Notes under the pieces: model-generated | What the model saw: only the letters and a program-made list of their open reading frames with translations | Database searches by the model: none | What the model was told of the DNA's origin: nothing | In this document: positions 28,265 through 38,452 of the stretch, one piece after another | How the letters are laid out: each line of letters begins with the position of its first letter | How positions within the stretch are numbered: the first letter of the stretch is position 1 | Made by a program: the position numbers and the translations under genes | NCBI GenBank assembly: GCA_032358255.1 | Contig: JAULBX010000002.1 | Coordinates: forward strand, 434,001-498,000 | Source: Heterotrichella gracilis | Lineage: Eukaryota; Sar; Xanthophyceae; Tribonematales; Xanthonemataceae | Direction of reading: 5' to 3' | Length of the DNA stretch: 64,000 nt

Positions 28265-30079
28265 GTGTTAGAAGATTTTCCTGAACATATACGATCTCAA
28301 ATTAAATCCTTACCAGATCTTCCGGGAGTTTATCAATATTTTGATGAGGATGAATCGTTATTATACGTTGGCAAAGCAAAGAATTTAAAAAAGAGGGTTT
28401 CATCTTATTTTGCAAAAGAACACGATAGTAGTCGCTTGCGATTGATGGTGAAAAAGATCCATGACATAAAAACTATTAAAGTAAACTCTGAACTCGATGC
28501 ACTGTTGCTTGAAAATAATCTGATAAAAAATCTTAAACCAAAGTATAATATTAATTTACGCGATGATAAAACTTATCCCTGGATCATTTTAAAAAAAGAG
28601 CGTTTTCCGAGATTATTTTATACACGACGACAAGTAAAAGATGGTAGCGAATATTTTGGCCCATATGCTTCTGTGAAATTGATGCATACGCTATTAGATC
28701 TTATACGACAAACTTATCCTTTGCGTACCTGCAGTTACGACCTAAGCAAAGAAAACATTGATAAAGGAAAATTTCGTCCTTGCCTCGAATTTCATATTGG
28801 CAAATGCAAAGCGCCATGTGTAAATAAACAGGATGAAGAAGAATACGATCAGAACATTAAAGAAATACGCCAAATTATCAAAGGCGATATTAATTTTGCA
28901 TTACGCGACCTGAAAGATAAAATGCAAAAGGCCGCTGAAAAATATGATTTTGAGAATGCTGAGATCTTAAAGAATAAGATAGAGATTCTTAGCAATTACC
29001 AAAGCAAGTCAACAATTGTTCATCCATCTATTACAAATACAGATGTGATAAATATTGTGAGTGATGAAAAAAGTGCTTATGTACATTATTTTAAAATAAT
29101 AAACGGTGCTATTATCCACGCTCAAACAATAGAGTTGAAAAAGAAAATTGATGAAAGTGATGAAGAGCTTTTACTTTTTGCGATCATCGAATTTAGGAAT
29201 AGATTTAACAGTTCAAGTAAAGAGATCTTGGTGCCTTTCATTCCTGAAATAAAATTGCCGGATTGTGAATACATCATTCCAAAAATTGGCGACAAAAAAC
29301 AGTTGCTCGATCTTTGCTTAAGAAATGCGGTTGCCTATAAACAAGAAAGAGAAAACCAGATCGCATTAACCGACCCTGAAAGACATGTAGACAGGATCAT
29401 GAACCAAATGATGAAAGATCTACGTATGAAAGAACAACCAAGACGCATTGAAGGTTTTGACAATAGTAACATACAGGGCGAATATGCTGTTAGCGCGATG
29501 CCCGTATTTATAGACGGCAAGCCCGCAAAAAAAGAATACAGACACTTTAATGTAAAAACTGTTGTTGGCGCAAATGATTTTGCAACGATGGAAGAAATTA
29601 TTACCCGTCGGTACTCAAGAGTTTTGGAGGAGAATTTACCAATGCCACAACTAATTGTTATTGATGGTGGCAAGGGTCAATTAGGTGCAGCCTACGAAAG
29701 CCTAAAAAAATTAGATCTAATTGGAAAGGTAGCCATTATTGGAATAGCTAAACGTCTGGAGGAAATTTATTTCCCGGGAGATCCTTTACCTTTGTATTTG
29801 GATAAACGTAGCGAAACATTAAAAATAATTCAACAAATAAGAGATGAGGCGCACAGGTTTGGTATTACACATCACCGTAATAAGCGCAGCCGTGAAACTT
29901 TTAAAACAGAACTTAACGAAATAAAAGGTATTAGCGACAAAACCGCTGAGACCTTATTAATAGGGCTAAAGAGCGTAAAGAACATTAAAGAAGCTAGTCT
30001 TGAAGAATTAGAAAATTTAATTGGTAAGTCAAAGGCCAAACTTGTTTTTGATCATTTTAAGAAAAATGACCTTGTATGA
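28265..30079 (+). CDS. uvrC: excinuclease ABC subunit C
   Basis: 604 residues, the usual length. The N-terminal GIY-YIG nuclease (LPGVYQYF, YVGKAKNLKKRV) makes the 3' incision. A UVR motif for UvrB contact lies near 200-235. The RNase H-like nuclease for the 5' incision is in the C-terminal half (GFDNSNIQGEYAVSAMPVF, VIDGGKGQLGAA). A final HhH region (IKGISDKTAETLL) binds DNA. It works with UvrA and UvrB in nucleotide excision repair. GTG at 28265 gives the family N terminus and lies directly after a promoter box. Confidence 0.96.
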   Translation: MLEDFPEHIRSQIKSLPDLPGVYQYFDEDESLLYVGKAKNLKKRVSSYFAKEHDSSRLRLMVKKIHDIKTIKVNSELDALLLENNLIKNLKPKYNINLRDDKTYPWIILKKERFPRLFYTRRQVKDGSEYFGPYASVKLMHTLLDLIRQTYPLRTCSYDLSKENIDKGKFRPCLEFHIGKCKAPCVNKQDEEEYDQNIKEIRQIIKGDINFALRDLKDKMQKAAEKYDFENAEILKNKIEILSNYQSKSTIVHPSITNTDVINIVSDEKSAYVHYFKIINGAIIHAQTIELKKKIDESDEELLLFAIIEFRNRFNSSSKEILVPFIPEIKLPDCEYIIPKIGDKKQLLDLCLRNAVAYKQERENQIALTDPERHVDRIMNQMMKDLRMKEQPRRIEGFDNSNIQGEYAVSAMPVFIDGKPAKKEYRHFNVKTVVGANDFATMEEIITRRYSRVLEENLPMPQLIVIDGGKGQLGAAYESLKKLDLIGKVAIIGIAKRLEEIYFPGDPLPLYLDKRSETLKIIQQIRDEAHRFGITHHRNKRSRETFKTELNEIKGISDKTAETLLIGLKSVKNIKEASLEELENLIGKSKAKLVFDHFKKNDLV

Positions 30080-30104
30080 AACAATTAAATGCTATTTTTA
30101 AAAA

Positions 30105-31196
30105 ATGAAAATATATATTTCAGTTTTATTTTTGTTTACCCTCAATTTTGTTCTCGCGCAAAATAATGTCAGGATATTTTCAGGCAATGGTGAATTATTT
30201 ACGGTAAGCGTTTTTGATACGCTGCAAAATAAGATTCCGCAAACAAATGTTCTGGTACAAGGTATTTACGATGACACTTTAAGATTAAAAATTGTGTTTG
30301 AGAATAAAACAAAATTTGAAACCACCTTACTGCTTTTCGAAAAAGGCAAACCAACAAAAAATAAAGAATTTAATTACAGGTTAACTCGCGAGCAGGATAA
30401 AATTAAGTTAAGTTATAATGGCTATTATGATGTGGTTAAATTGCCGCAACCCTTAGTGCCGGAAAAACCTATAATTGATACAACCTCCAAATACAAGAAC
30501 ACGCGTTTAGGTCATTTTTGTGAACTAAAAGATAGCAAACCACTTTATTACAATAACATTCCAAAAGATGGTAATTGTGTTGCTGGGATGCCGGAAGATT
30601 ACATTAATTACACTAATTTATTGATGCTTAAAGCTCAGGTTGCAGATGATAAATTTATTATCGCAGAAAATGTTTGCAGAAATAATTGTTTAACCACAGC
30701 GCAATTAAATTTTATTTTAAAATACATAGAATTTGAATTGGATAAATTGAAGTTAATTAAAATAGCCTATTTTAATTTAGCCGATATGAATAATAAAAAA
30801 GACCTGGAAAAATCTTTTCGATTCGAATCCTCTATTGCCGAATTGAATACGTTTTTTAAAACGGCTGTTGACACAAAAATTTTAGCTGCTAAAAATTGTA
30901 AAACCGCTTCTACCGCTGAAGAAATAAAAAACTATCAAGATCAATTAACTGTATATACAAATGATACGCAGCGCTTTGAAGCGTTTAAGAAATCATACGA
31001 GAACTATTGTTACTCGAACGACCAAATAACAACTATTTTAAACACATTCATTCACGATCGCGAAAAATTAGATGCCGCCAAAATGCTCTATTTTAGATGC
31101 GCGGAGAAAGACAATTTTCTGTTGATCGCCGACGTATTTTCGTACAATGAAACAATAAGTGAGCTAAAAGATTTCGTTAGCAAACAAAAAGACTGA
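30105..31196 (+). CDS. secreted DUF4476 protein
   Basis: 363 residues with a signal peptide (1-18, ending VLAQ). A beta-rich N-terminal part (about 20-120) is followed by a helical C-terminal half with repeated features of DUF4476: a LTTAQLNFILKYIEFELDKL helix pair around residue 200-220 and a related YSNDQITTILNTFIHDREKL pair around 305-330, each followed by a K-x-A-Y/M-F helix. The family is frequent in Bacteroidota and of unknown function; export to periplasm or surface is expected. It starts 25 nt after uvrC, but a functional link is unlikely. Confidence 0.75.
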   Translation: MKIYISVLFLFTLNFVLAQNNVRIFSGNGELFTVSVFDTLQNKIPQTNVLVQGIYDDTLRLKIVFENKTKFETTLLLFEKGKPTKNKEFNYRLTREQDKIKLSYNGYYDVVKLPQPLVPEKPIIDTTSKYKNTRLGHFCELKDSKPLYYNNIPKDGNCVAGMPEDYINYTNLLMLKAQVADDKFIIAENVCRNNCLTTAQLNFILKYIEFELDKLKLIKIAYFNLADMNNKKDLEKSFRFESSIAELNTFFKTAVDTKILAAKNCKTASTAEEIKNYQDQLTVYTNDTQRFEAFKKSYENYCYSNDQITTILNTFIHDREKLDAAKMLYFRCAEKDNFLLIADVFSYNETISELKDFVSKQKD

Positions 31197-31241
31197 AAAT
31201 TAGCTGTTTACCTCCGGCAAACGGGCAATTTAGCCCCTAAA

Positions 31242-31249
31242 TAACTTTG
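31242..31249 (+). promoter_or_regulatory. -7 box TAACTTTG before the polysaccharide locus
   Basis: TAACTTTG at 31242-31249 lies 32 nt before the TTG start of the Wzt-like gene. A weaker box TATATTTA at 31269-31276 is 5 nt before that start. Either could drive the locus. Confidence 0.45.
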
Positions 31250-31281
31250 CAATATGGCTCCCTTTTTTTATATTTACGAGA

Positions 31282-32535
31282 TTGAAGCCCATTCTCGAAA
31301 TAAAGGAAATTAGTAAAAAATTCCAGATCCAAAGTAATACTAAGCCCTATCTGAGCTTAAGAGAGAATTTATTTTCATTTTTAAAGCCAGGTTCAAAAAC
31401 TGAAGAGTTTTGGGCACTTAAAGATGTAAGTTTTGATGTTATGCCAGGAGATACAATTGGCATCGTTGGTAAAAATGGCGCAGGCAAATCAACCCTATTA
31501 AAAGTGCTTTCAAAGATAACCCCTCCAACAAAAGGAAAAATCATTTGCAGAGGAAGAATTGCAAGTTTACTGGAAGTTGGTACAGGTTTTCATCCGGAAT
31601 TAAGTGGCAGGGAAAATATTTTCATGAACGGATCTATTTTAGGAATGCGCAAAGCAGAAATATTAAAAAACTTTGACGCTATTGTAGATTTTTCGGGAGT
31701 AGAGAAATTTATTGATACGCCTTTAAAACATTACAGTAGTGGTATGCAGTTGCGTTTGGCTTTTGCTGTAGCAGCATTTTTAGAAAATGAGATCTTAATT
31801 ATTGATGAAGTGTTGGCTGTTGGTGATGCGGAGTTCCAAAAAAAATGTATGGGCAAAATGGGTGATGTGAGTAAAAGTGGAAGAACCATTATTCTTGTTT
31901 CTCATAGTATGAATGCCATTCAATCGTTATCTAATAAGGGTTTACATATGAAGGCGGGGCAAACCGAAGGCATTACTTCAGTTCAGTCAGCTGTGCAAAC
32001 ATATTTTTTTGGGAATGAGTTGGATAGCGCTGGTTATGAAAAATTTGAAACGCCAACAACTGATAAAGATGCTATCATTATTGAGGGTAAAATTTTAAAT
32101 TCAAAATTTGAGATCACGAATATTCTTGAAACATGCGAGGATATGTATATTGAAATTAACTGGCTTAATATTACCGGAAAAAACACGACGGTAAGTTTTG
32201 AAATGGCCAAGCATAATGGCGTGCAGGTAATTTGGGCAGCAAACGTAAATTCAGATCTAATCGGCGAGCAAAACAAAGCAAAGGGAAATTATACTACACG
32301 GGCGAAAATTCCTGCTAACTTATTAAATGCGGGTGAATACTATTTTAGGATATTATTGTATGATGGCGTTAACCATAACGTTTATGATATGAAAATAAAT
32401 ATTTTGAATATAAGTATTAAAGACCCTATGGACAGGAGAAGCATTGCTCGTGGAAATTTTACATCAACGTTTGAAAATTACGTTCTTTTGCCGGCTCTAG
32501 AATGGAATACCACTAAGAAAAATACCATTGAATAA
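31282..32535 (+). CDS. Wzt/TagH-type polysaccharide ABC transporter ATP-binding protein
   Basis: 417 residues, longer than a bare ATPase. The nucleotide-binding domain (about 1-240) has Walker A GKNGAGKST, signature HYSSGMQLRLAFA and Walker B ILIIDEVLAVGD, typical of O-antigen and teichoic acid exporters. Residues about 250-400 form a beta-rich Wzt_C-like domain, which in known systems recognises the modified non-reducing end of the glycan. The start is TTG at 31282; an ATG at 31254 is out of frame. No permease gene (Wzm/TagG) is next to it or in the window. Confidence 0.9.
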   Translation: MKPILEIKEISKKFQIQSNTKPYLSLRENLFSFLKPGSKTEEFWALKDVSFDVMPGDTIGIVGKNGAGKSTLLKVLSKITPPTKGKIICRGRIASLLEVGTGFHPELSGRENIFMNGSILGMRKAEILKNFDAIVDFSGVEKFIDTPLKHYSSGMQLRLAFAVAAFLENEILIIDEVLAVGDAEFQKKCMGKMGDVSKSGRTIILVSHSMNAIQSLSNKGLHMKAGQTEGITSVQSAVQTYFFGNELDSAGYEKFETPTTDKDAIIIEGKILNSKFEITNILETCEDMYIEINWLNITGKNTTVSFEMAKHNGVQVIWAANVNSDLIGEQNKAKGNYTTRAKIPANLLNAGEYYFRILLYDGVNHNVYDMKINILNISIKDPMDRRSIARGNFTSTFENYVLLPALEWNTTKKNTIE

Positions 32536-32538
32536 CAA

Positions 32539-33570
32539 ATGGCCATTTATAGATCAGAAAAACAAATCTCAAAAACAACGGTAAAAAATAATTTACCCTG
32601 CAATTTCGCAGAGGCAGATTTGTATTTATTTGAAAAGGATATAACAAAAGAGTTGCCCGATGTGTTTATAAATTTTGCTAATAACATAAAGGTTACTCCA
32701 CACGGGATCATATTTAAAAGACTTCATATTTTTAATCAATTTTTAATTTGGCCGGCCCATAAAAAAGAATTCAATCTCTTCTATTTAATTCGAAACTATT
32801 TTTCCAGAAAAGAATTGATCTTAGATAAGAACAAAAAATATATCATTTGTTTTGATTATTGGTCCATGGGTTACTTTCATTGGATGTGTGATTTTTTGCC
32901 AAAAATATTGATAGCGGAAAAATATTTGGTTGACCATACTTTAGTTTTACCTGACAACCACAAATACACTTACATTGTTGACAGCTTGAAAATATTTAAC
33001 AATATAAAATTGGTCAGTTTCTCAGACAAGCAATACGTTTCTTGCTCAGAAGCTATTATTCCTGACAAAGTATGCCTCTCAGGTGATAATAATCCTTTGA
33101 TCATGCAAAAAATTAGAGATAGATTTTTAGCTTTTTATAAGCCGCTACGCGATTCTAATTTGTATGCTCCAAATATATATGTTAGCCGCTCTAAAGCCAA
33201 AGGAAGATTTATTACAAATGAGAAAGAGGTTATTAATGCGCTAACCTCATTGGGATTTAAAACAATATATTTTGAGGATTATAATTTAGAGGATCAAATT
33301 AAATTAACCTACAATTGTAAAAATTTAATTGGACTGCATGGAGCAAACTTAACAAATTTAATGTTCATGAATCCTGATTGTAATATATTGGAACTGAGAA
33401 ATGAAGGTGATATGAAAAATAATTATTACTATTCATTAGCCTCATCATTCAGTTTAAACTATTTTTATTTACAATGTAAATCAAATGCCACCGAAAACGA
33501 TCAAACATTTAATATAAATGTGGATATTGAAAATTTGATAGTGCTTACAAAACAAATCTTAGCCAGGTAA
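32539..33570 (+). CDS. glycosyltransferase family 61 (DUF563) protein
   Basis: 343 residues. The C-terminal half has the GT61 pattern: NIYVSRSKAKGRFITNE, a GFKTIYFEDYNLEDQIKL segment, and the conserved NLIGLHGANLTNLMFM motif. YFHWMCDFLPKI near residue 115 is also typical. GT61 enzymes transfer sugars such as xylose or GlcNAc; the specificity here is unknown. It lacks a signal peptide and is expected to act on the cytoplasmic face. The start is 3 nt after the Wzt-like gene, suggesting cotranscription. Confidence 0.85.
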   Translation: MAIYRSEKQISKTTVKNNLPCNFAEADLYLFEKDITKELPDVFINFANNIKVTPHGIIFKRLHIFNQFLIWPAHKKEFNLFYLIRNYFSRKELILDKNKKYIICFDYWSMGYFHWMCDFLPKILIAEKYLVDHTLVLPDNHKYTYIVDSLKIFNNIKLVSFSDKQYVSCSEAIIPDKVCLSGDNNPLIMQKIRDRFLAFYKPLRDSNLYAPNIYVSRSKAKGRFITNEKEVINALTSLGFKTIYFEDYNLEDQIKLTYNCKNLIGLHGANLTNLMFMNPDCNILELRNEGDMKNNYYYSLASSFSLNYFYLQCKSNATENDQTFNINVDIENLIVLTKQILAR

Positions 33571-33605
33571 TTAATGATTATGAAAATTCTCATATACAAT
33601 CCATC

Positions 33606-34391
33606 ATGAGTATAAAAAATAATATTAAGAAAATACCTGGTGTTATTTCATTGTATGATTTCGCACTGAAAATTCGTTCTTTCTTTGGTTCATTTTACAC
33701 AGTTTTTGTTTTTTTTAATCACTATTCAAAATTCAAATCGCTAAAAGGTGGAGAGCGGTTTAAATTAAATTGGAGTTATAAAAGCGCTATTACATTTGAA
33801 AAAACCGTAATGACTGAATTTGACAGACATTACATTTATCACACAGCTTGGGCGGCAAGAAGATTAGCAGAAACCAAGCCAATCAAACATATAGATATTT
33901 CCTCTTCGTTATACCTATCGGGAATATGTTCGGCATTTATTAATATTGAGTTTTACGATTTTAGACCGGCAGATCTGCAATTGAGTAATTTAAAGTGCGC
34001 ATCTGCTAACTTAACCAACTTGCACTTTCCCAGTAATTCTATTAATTCTTTATCCTGCATGCACACCGTGGAGCATATTGGTCTTGGCAGATATGGAGAC
34101 GCCTTAGATGTTAACGGAGATCTAAAGGCGATCTCGGAATTAATAAGAGTTTTAGCACCCGGTGGAAATTTATTTTTTGTTGTGCCAATGGGAGAACCTA
34201 CTATACAATTTAATGCCCATAGGATCTATTCTAAAGAACAGATTTTGACCTATTTTAAAGAATTAAAACTTGAAACATTTACCCTTATAGGCGAACAATT
34301 TTCTCAGGGCGGATTAATTGATAACCCCTCTAAAGAACTATTGGACTCGCAAAAATATGGATGCGGCTGCTTTTGGTTTAAGAAATTATAA
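33606..34391 (+). CDS. DUF268 protein, methyltransferase-like
   Basis: 261 residues. The C-terminal region shows the DUF268 pattern: HIDISSSLYLSGICSAF, SLSCMHTVEHIGLGRYGD, and VLAPGGNLFFVVPMG, which resembles motifs I, II and post-II of class I SAM methyltransferases with the GxGxG loop degenerate. The activity is unproven, but its place among glycosyltransferases suggests sugar or lipid modification. The next gene overlaps its stop by one base. Confidence 0.7.
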   Translation: MSIKNNIKKIPGVISLYDFALKIRSFFGSFYTVFVFFNHYSKFKSLKGGERFKLNWSYKSAITFEKTVMTEFDRHYIYHTAWAARRLAETKPIKHIDISSSLYLSGICSAFINIEFYDFRPADLQLSNLKCASANLTNLHFPSNSINSLSCMHTVEHIGLGRYGDALDVNGDLKAISELIRVLAPGGNLFFVVPMGEPTIQFNAHRIYSKEQILTYFKELKLETFTLIGEQFSQGGLIDNPSKELLDSQKYGCGCFWFKKL

Positions 34392-35215
34392 TGATTGAAT
34401 CTTCAGTAAATAATAATTTTTGTGTACTCGTAATGTCATGCGATAAATATCATGATCTATGGAGTCATTTCTTTTATTTTTTCGAAAAATATTGGAAAGA
34501 TTGCCCCTATCCTATTTATTTAGCCACCAATTCAAAATCATTTACGCATAAAAATGTAAAAGTAATTAATTCTAATTGTGTTAGCACCTGGTCTGAAGAA
34601 ACAGCAATTGTTTTAGATAAGTTGCCGCATGATTATATAATTTATTTGCAGGATGATTATTTTATTCTTGATAATGTAAATACTATTGCATTAACAAGCC
34701 TGTGCTCGAAATTTGTTCAATATAAGGCAGATTATCTAAGGTTATTTCCAATAATCGGACCTGATTCTGAGTTTAAAAATGAAAATGATATTGGATTAAT
34801 TTCAAAAAACGCCAACTATAGAACCTCTCTGCAGGCAGCAATTTGGAGAAAAGACTCGCTTAAGAAATTACTTGTAAATAGTGAAAACCAATGGGAATTT
34901 GAAAGTAATTCTCCCTCAAGATCCAATTTGATGCTTTTTTTAAGTATCAACCAACAAAATAAAGGGCGGTTTAAAGATCACATATACCCAATTAAATACT
35001 ACTATCTAACAGCTGTTTTAAGAGGTAAATGGCGCAGGGGCATATTAAATATTTGCAAACAAGAGGGTGTTGTACTCGACCTTAACTACCGCAAGCCAGA
35101 GTCATATGGACAGTATCTTTATCAATCGTTTTATGATTTTAGCCCTAATATCATTAAAAAGTGTCTTGATTTTATTAAATCAAAGTTGATTAAAAGCCAG
35201 GGTATTAATATTTAA
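34391..35215 (+). CDS. putative GT-A-type glycosyltransferase
   Basis: 274 residues, no membrane helix. The N-terminal layout is GT-A-like: a beta strand CVLVMSCDKYHDLW, a PIYLATNSKSF strand, and IIYLQDDYFI near residues 88-96, where QDD could be the metal-binding DxD-like motif. A basic region (LRGKWRRGIL) lies towards the C terminus. I do not recognise a specific family; similar proteins are common in polysaccharide loci. It is translationally coupled to the DUF268 gene (TAATG). Confidence 0.6.
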   Translation: MIESSVNNNFCVLVMSCDKYHDLWSHFFYFFEKYWKDCPYPIYLATNSKSFTHKNVKVINSNCVSTWSEETAIVLDKLPHDYIIYLQDDYFILDNVNTIALTSLCSKFVQYKADYLRLFPIIGPDSEFKNENDIGLISKNANYRTSLQAAIWRKDSLKKLLVNSENQWEFESNSPSRSNLMLFLSINQQNKGRFKDHIYPIKYYYLTAVLRGKWRRGILNICKQEGVVLDLNYRKPESYGQYLYQSFYDFSPNIIKKCLDFIKSKLIKSQGINI

Positions 35216-35267
35216 GGCGAAACTATTATTAGAATTTATTTATGTAAATTTCCCTAATCTAATTAAA

Positions 35268-36092
35268 ATGCTAAAAAAGCTAATTTATCTCTTTCTAAAA
35301 AATAAATTCGGAAAAAAAAGGTACCACCGTTTTTTTTTAATAATGAAGAATTTAGGCATACAAGGCTTAAATTATAAATCCACAGATATTGATTCTAGTG
35401 GTGAGAAGTATTTTATGACCACACTGGTCCGGTTTTACGCATCAAACAAAAGCGAAATAATAATTTTTGATGTAGGTGCAAATATTGGTAATTACGCTAA
35501 GGCACTTCTTCACTCATTTAAAGAAAATTTTCATATATACTCTTTTGAACCATTTTCAACCCCTTTTAAACAGTTGGCACTGATTAAGAACGAGCGCCTT
35601 ACTCTTGTTAATAAAGGATTAAGTGATAAAAAAGAAGAATTATTAATTCACACAAGTGATGAATATAGCGAAATAGGTGGCGTATACGATCGCACGTATG
35701 CCTTTAGTGATATTCCACACGATAAAACTGAAAAATGTCAATTTATTACTATTGATGATTTTTGCCTTGAAAATTCTTTATCAAAAATCAATTTTTTAAA
35801 AATTGATGTTGAAGGTCATGAATTGGCGGTTTTACAAGGAGCTAAAAAAACAATTGAAAATGGAAACATTGATTTTATTCAATTTGAATATGGATCTGGA
35901 AATATTTTTTCTAAAACTTCCTTCATGGATTTCCACTCTTTTTTAAATGAAAAATACTCTATTTACCGTTTACTTAAGGATGGTATTATTGAAATAGAAA
36001 CTTATAGCACAGATTACGAAATGTTTATTTTGACAAATTTTATTTGTATTAAAAGAGAATTAGCTAAAAGATATGAGGAATTAAATAGGTAA
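35268..36092 (+). CDS. FkbM family methyltransferase (first copy)
   Basis: 274 residues. SAM-binding motif I is IFDVGANIGNYAKALL. A YSFEPFSTPFKQL motif follows, and INFLKIDVEGHELAVLQGA is the FkbM hallmark. It lacks a signal peptide. FkbM enzymes O-methylate sugars or polyketides. Methylation of a terminal sugar is one way ABC-exported glycans are capped, which would fit the Wzt-like protein nearby (inference). It is not a close duplicate of the second FkbM gene at 44.3 kb. Confidence 0.88.
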   Translation: MLKKLIYLFLKNKFGKKRYHRFFLIMKNLGIQGLNYKSTDIDSSGEKYFMTTLVRFYASNKSEIIIFDVGANIGNYAKALLHSFKENFHIYSFEPFSTPFKQLALIKNERLTLVNKGLSDKKEELLIHTSDEYSEIGGVYDRTYAFSDIPHDKTEKCQFITIDDFCLENSLSKINFLKIDVEGHELAVLQGAKKTIENGNIDFIQFEYGSGNIFSKTSFMDFHSFLNEKYSIYRLLKDGIIEIETYSTDYEMFILTNFICIKRELAKRYEELNR

Positions 36093-36164
36093 ATCTTAAT
36101 TCGATCTAAAAAGTCTAAAACAGTCAACTATCCTGAAAGTAAAAAAATTTGGCGCAGATAAAAA

Positions 36165-37304
36165 ATGAAAGACAACCCTCTGCATACAAAAACTTATTTT
36201 GAAAACCTTGATTCATTAAGGTTTTTAGCAGCATTAACAGTGGTTATTTCGCACTGTCAAATTAATTTTAATTATGTTTTTCCGAATAAGATCTTACAAA
36301 TTCTTCACTTACATTTTTTTAAAAACGGGAGCCTTGGTGTGAATTTTTTCTTTGTACTAAGCGGCTTTTTAATTTCATGGCTACTGCTTATGGAAAAAGA
36401 AAAAAGGAATACCATTAATCTTATAAGTTTCTATAAACGAAGGATCCTAAGAATATGGCCGGTATACTTTATTGTGGTTATTGTTGGCTTTTATATTGGA
36501 AGCGTTTGCGATCTTCCCTTTATAACAAATCAAAATTTTAATTACCGATCCGACTTAACTCAAGTAAAATGGTACGTTACTTTTTTGGCAAATTATGCTC
36601 CCGGAAATTCCAATTTTCTTATATCTCAACTGTGGTCAGTTTCTGTTGAAGAGCAGTTCTATCTTTTTTGGCCTATCTTATTTCTATTTATAAATAAAAA
36701 ACAATTCCTTTATTGCTGTTTCCTTATTATAATTATTTCATTCATTTATAAAATTTATGATATGCAGAGGGTCTCAACATATGTATCTACGCCGTTTGTG
36801 ATGTCAGATCTAGCCTTCGGAGGTTTAATTTGTTATTATGCCATGTACGATCAAACATTTTTTTCTTTTATAAAAAACCTAAGTAAAAAGTCTATTTACG
36901 CCATATACATTGTTCTTATTTGTTACACTTTTTTACATGGTTTTTCGCACATATTTGGCGAAAAAATATTTCTTATCTATTCGCCCTTTGAATCTATCTT
37001 ATTCGCCATATTATTCAGCCTTGTTATTCTCGAGCAAAATTTTTCGGATAATTCCTTTTATAAATTTGGCAAAATCAACTTGTTTAATAAGTTAGGAAAA
37101 ATATCTTACGGTATCTATGCCTATCATATGCTTACTTTTCCAATCGGGTTCTATATCTCTTCCTTACTCCCCTTTAACGAATTAGGCTTATTATCCTATT
37201 TAATAAAAACATTAACCGTTATTATTTGCACCATTTGCATAAGTCTTTTTTCTTATCATTTTATAGAAGTTAAATTTTTAAGTTTAAAGAATAAGAGTTT
37301 TTGA
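36165..37304 (+). CDS. acyltransferase 3 family membrane protein (copy A)
   Basis: 379 residues with about ten membrane helices. Family motifs are SLRFLAALTVVISHC with the conserved histidine, GVNFFFVLSGFLISWLL, the RRILRIWPVYF segment, and SVSVEEQFYLFWPIL. Such proteins O-acylate (often O-acetylate) extracytoplasmic glycans. It is strikingly similar to copy B at 38.4 kb, which lies on the other side of the aminotransferase gene, indicating a local duplication. Confidence 0.9.
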   Translation: MKDNPLHTKTYFENLDSLRFLAALTVVISHCQINFNYVFPNKILQILHLHFFKNGSLGVNFFFVLSGFLISWLLLMEKEKRNTINLISFYKRRILRIWPVYFIVVIVGFYIGSVCDLPFITNQNFNYRSDLTQVKWYVTFLANYAPGNSNFLISQLWSVSVEEQFYLFWPILFLFINKKQFLYCCFLIIIISFIYKIYDMQRVSTYVSTPFVMSDLAFGGLICYYAMYDQTFFSFIKNLSKKSIYAIYIVLICYTFLHGFSHIFGEKIFLIYSPFESILFAILFSLVILEQNFSDNSFYKFGKINLFNKLGKISYGIYAYHMLTFPIGFYISSLLPFNELGLLSYLIKTLTVIICTICISLFSYHFIEVKFLSLKNKSF

Positions 37305-37345
37305 AATGAAATGGTTAAAAAAATCAACCTCAAAGCAATTATAAA

Positions 37346-38452
37346 ATGAAACAGATCTCAATTTACAATACATTTATTCATCCCACTGCAACTCAGAAAG
37401 TAAATGAAGTATTACAATCAACTTTTTTAAGTGAGGGTAAAATAGTTCAAGAATTTGAGAATAAACTATCTTCCTATTTAGGAATTCAAAATCCATTGAC
37501 AGTAAATTCCGGGACAACCGCTCTTCATTTAGCACTTGATCTGGCAGGCATAAAAGAGGGCGATGAGGTGATATTACCTGCACAAACATTTGTAGCAACT
37601 GGACTAGTTATCCTTCAGCAAAAAGCAATTCCGGTTTTTGCTGATATAAATTATCAAGACGGAAATATATCTTGCGCCTCTATCAAACAAAAAATTACTC
37701 CTAAAACTAAAGCTATAATATGTGTGCACTGGGGAGGCTACCCCTGCGATATGGATGAGATCTTATTAATAGCTAAAGAAAATGATTTAGTTGTGATCGA
37801 AGATGCTGCACATGCCCTAGGAGCCATTTACAAAAACAAAAAAATTGGCAGTATAAGCGATTATACTTGTTTTTCATTTCAAGCCATTAAGCATGTTACT
37901 ACAGGAGATGGCGGAGCTATTGCATTCAAAAACAAAGATAAATTTAAAGAAGCCTATTCGAAAAGATGGTTTGGCATAAATAGAGAAACAGCAGCTCAAA
38001 CCGAATTAGGAGAAAGAAACTATAATATAGAAGCCTTAGGCTACAAATATCATTTGAATGATTTTGCAGCATCCTTAGGAGTTGCAAATTTGACAGGCTT
38101 TGAAGAAAGATTGAACCACAGGAAGCAACTAGTAGATGTATATAATAAAGGGCTCGAAAAAATTAAAGGAATAAACCTTTTTACCTACCAGAATGACAGA
38201 GAAAGCGCAAATTGGCTATATGGTTTTCATGTAGAAAACAGATTGGCTTTTATTAGAAAACTAAAATCGCAAAATATTACCGCGTCGGTGATCCACCAAC
38301 GCATTGATAGAAACAGCGTTTTTGGAGGTATTACTGGTGGGCTAATAAATCAGGAGAAATTTGATCTATCTCAAATTCACATTCCAATTCACGATAATAT
38401 AAGCCTTGAAGATGCAAATTATATTATCGAAACCATAAAAACAGGATGGTGA
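37346..38452 (+). CDS. DegT/DnrJ/EryC1/StrS family sugar aminotransferase
   Basis: 368 residues, the normal length. The PLP-binding lysine is K182 in SFQAIKHVTTGDGG. NSGTTALHLALDLAGI and IEDAAHALGAIYKNKKIG are family hallmarks. The enzyme transfers an amino group from glutamate to a keto-sugar nucleotide, giving an amino sugar for the surface glycan; the exact substrate is unknown. It ends by overlapping the second acyltransferase (ATGGTGATG at the junction), and N-acylation of its product is handled by other enzymes, possibly the hexapeptide protein at 40.6 kb. Confidence 0.92.
   Translation: MKQISIYNTFIHPTATQKVNEVLQSTFLSEGKIVQEFENKLSSYLGIQNPLTVNSGTTALHLALDLAGIKEGDEVILPAQTFVATGLVILQQKAIPVFADINYQDGNISCASIKQKITPKTKAIICVHWGGYPCDMDEILLIAKENDLVVIEDAAHALGAIYKNKKIGSISDYTCFSFQAIKHVTTGDGGAIAFKNKDKFKEAYSKRWFGINRETAAQTELGERNYNIEALGYKYHLNDFAASLGVANLTGFEERLNHRKQLVDVYNKGLEKIKGINLFTYQNDRESANWLYGFHVENRLAFIRKLKSQNITASVIHQRIDRNSVFGGITGGLINQEKFDLSQIHIPIHDNISLEDANYIIETIKTGW

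Noticed and set aside
31254-31281. ATG at 31254 as start of the Wzt-like gene
   Set aside because: It is out of frame with the ATPase and reaches a stop within about 20 codons.
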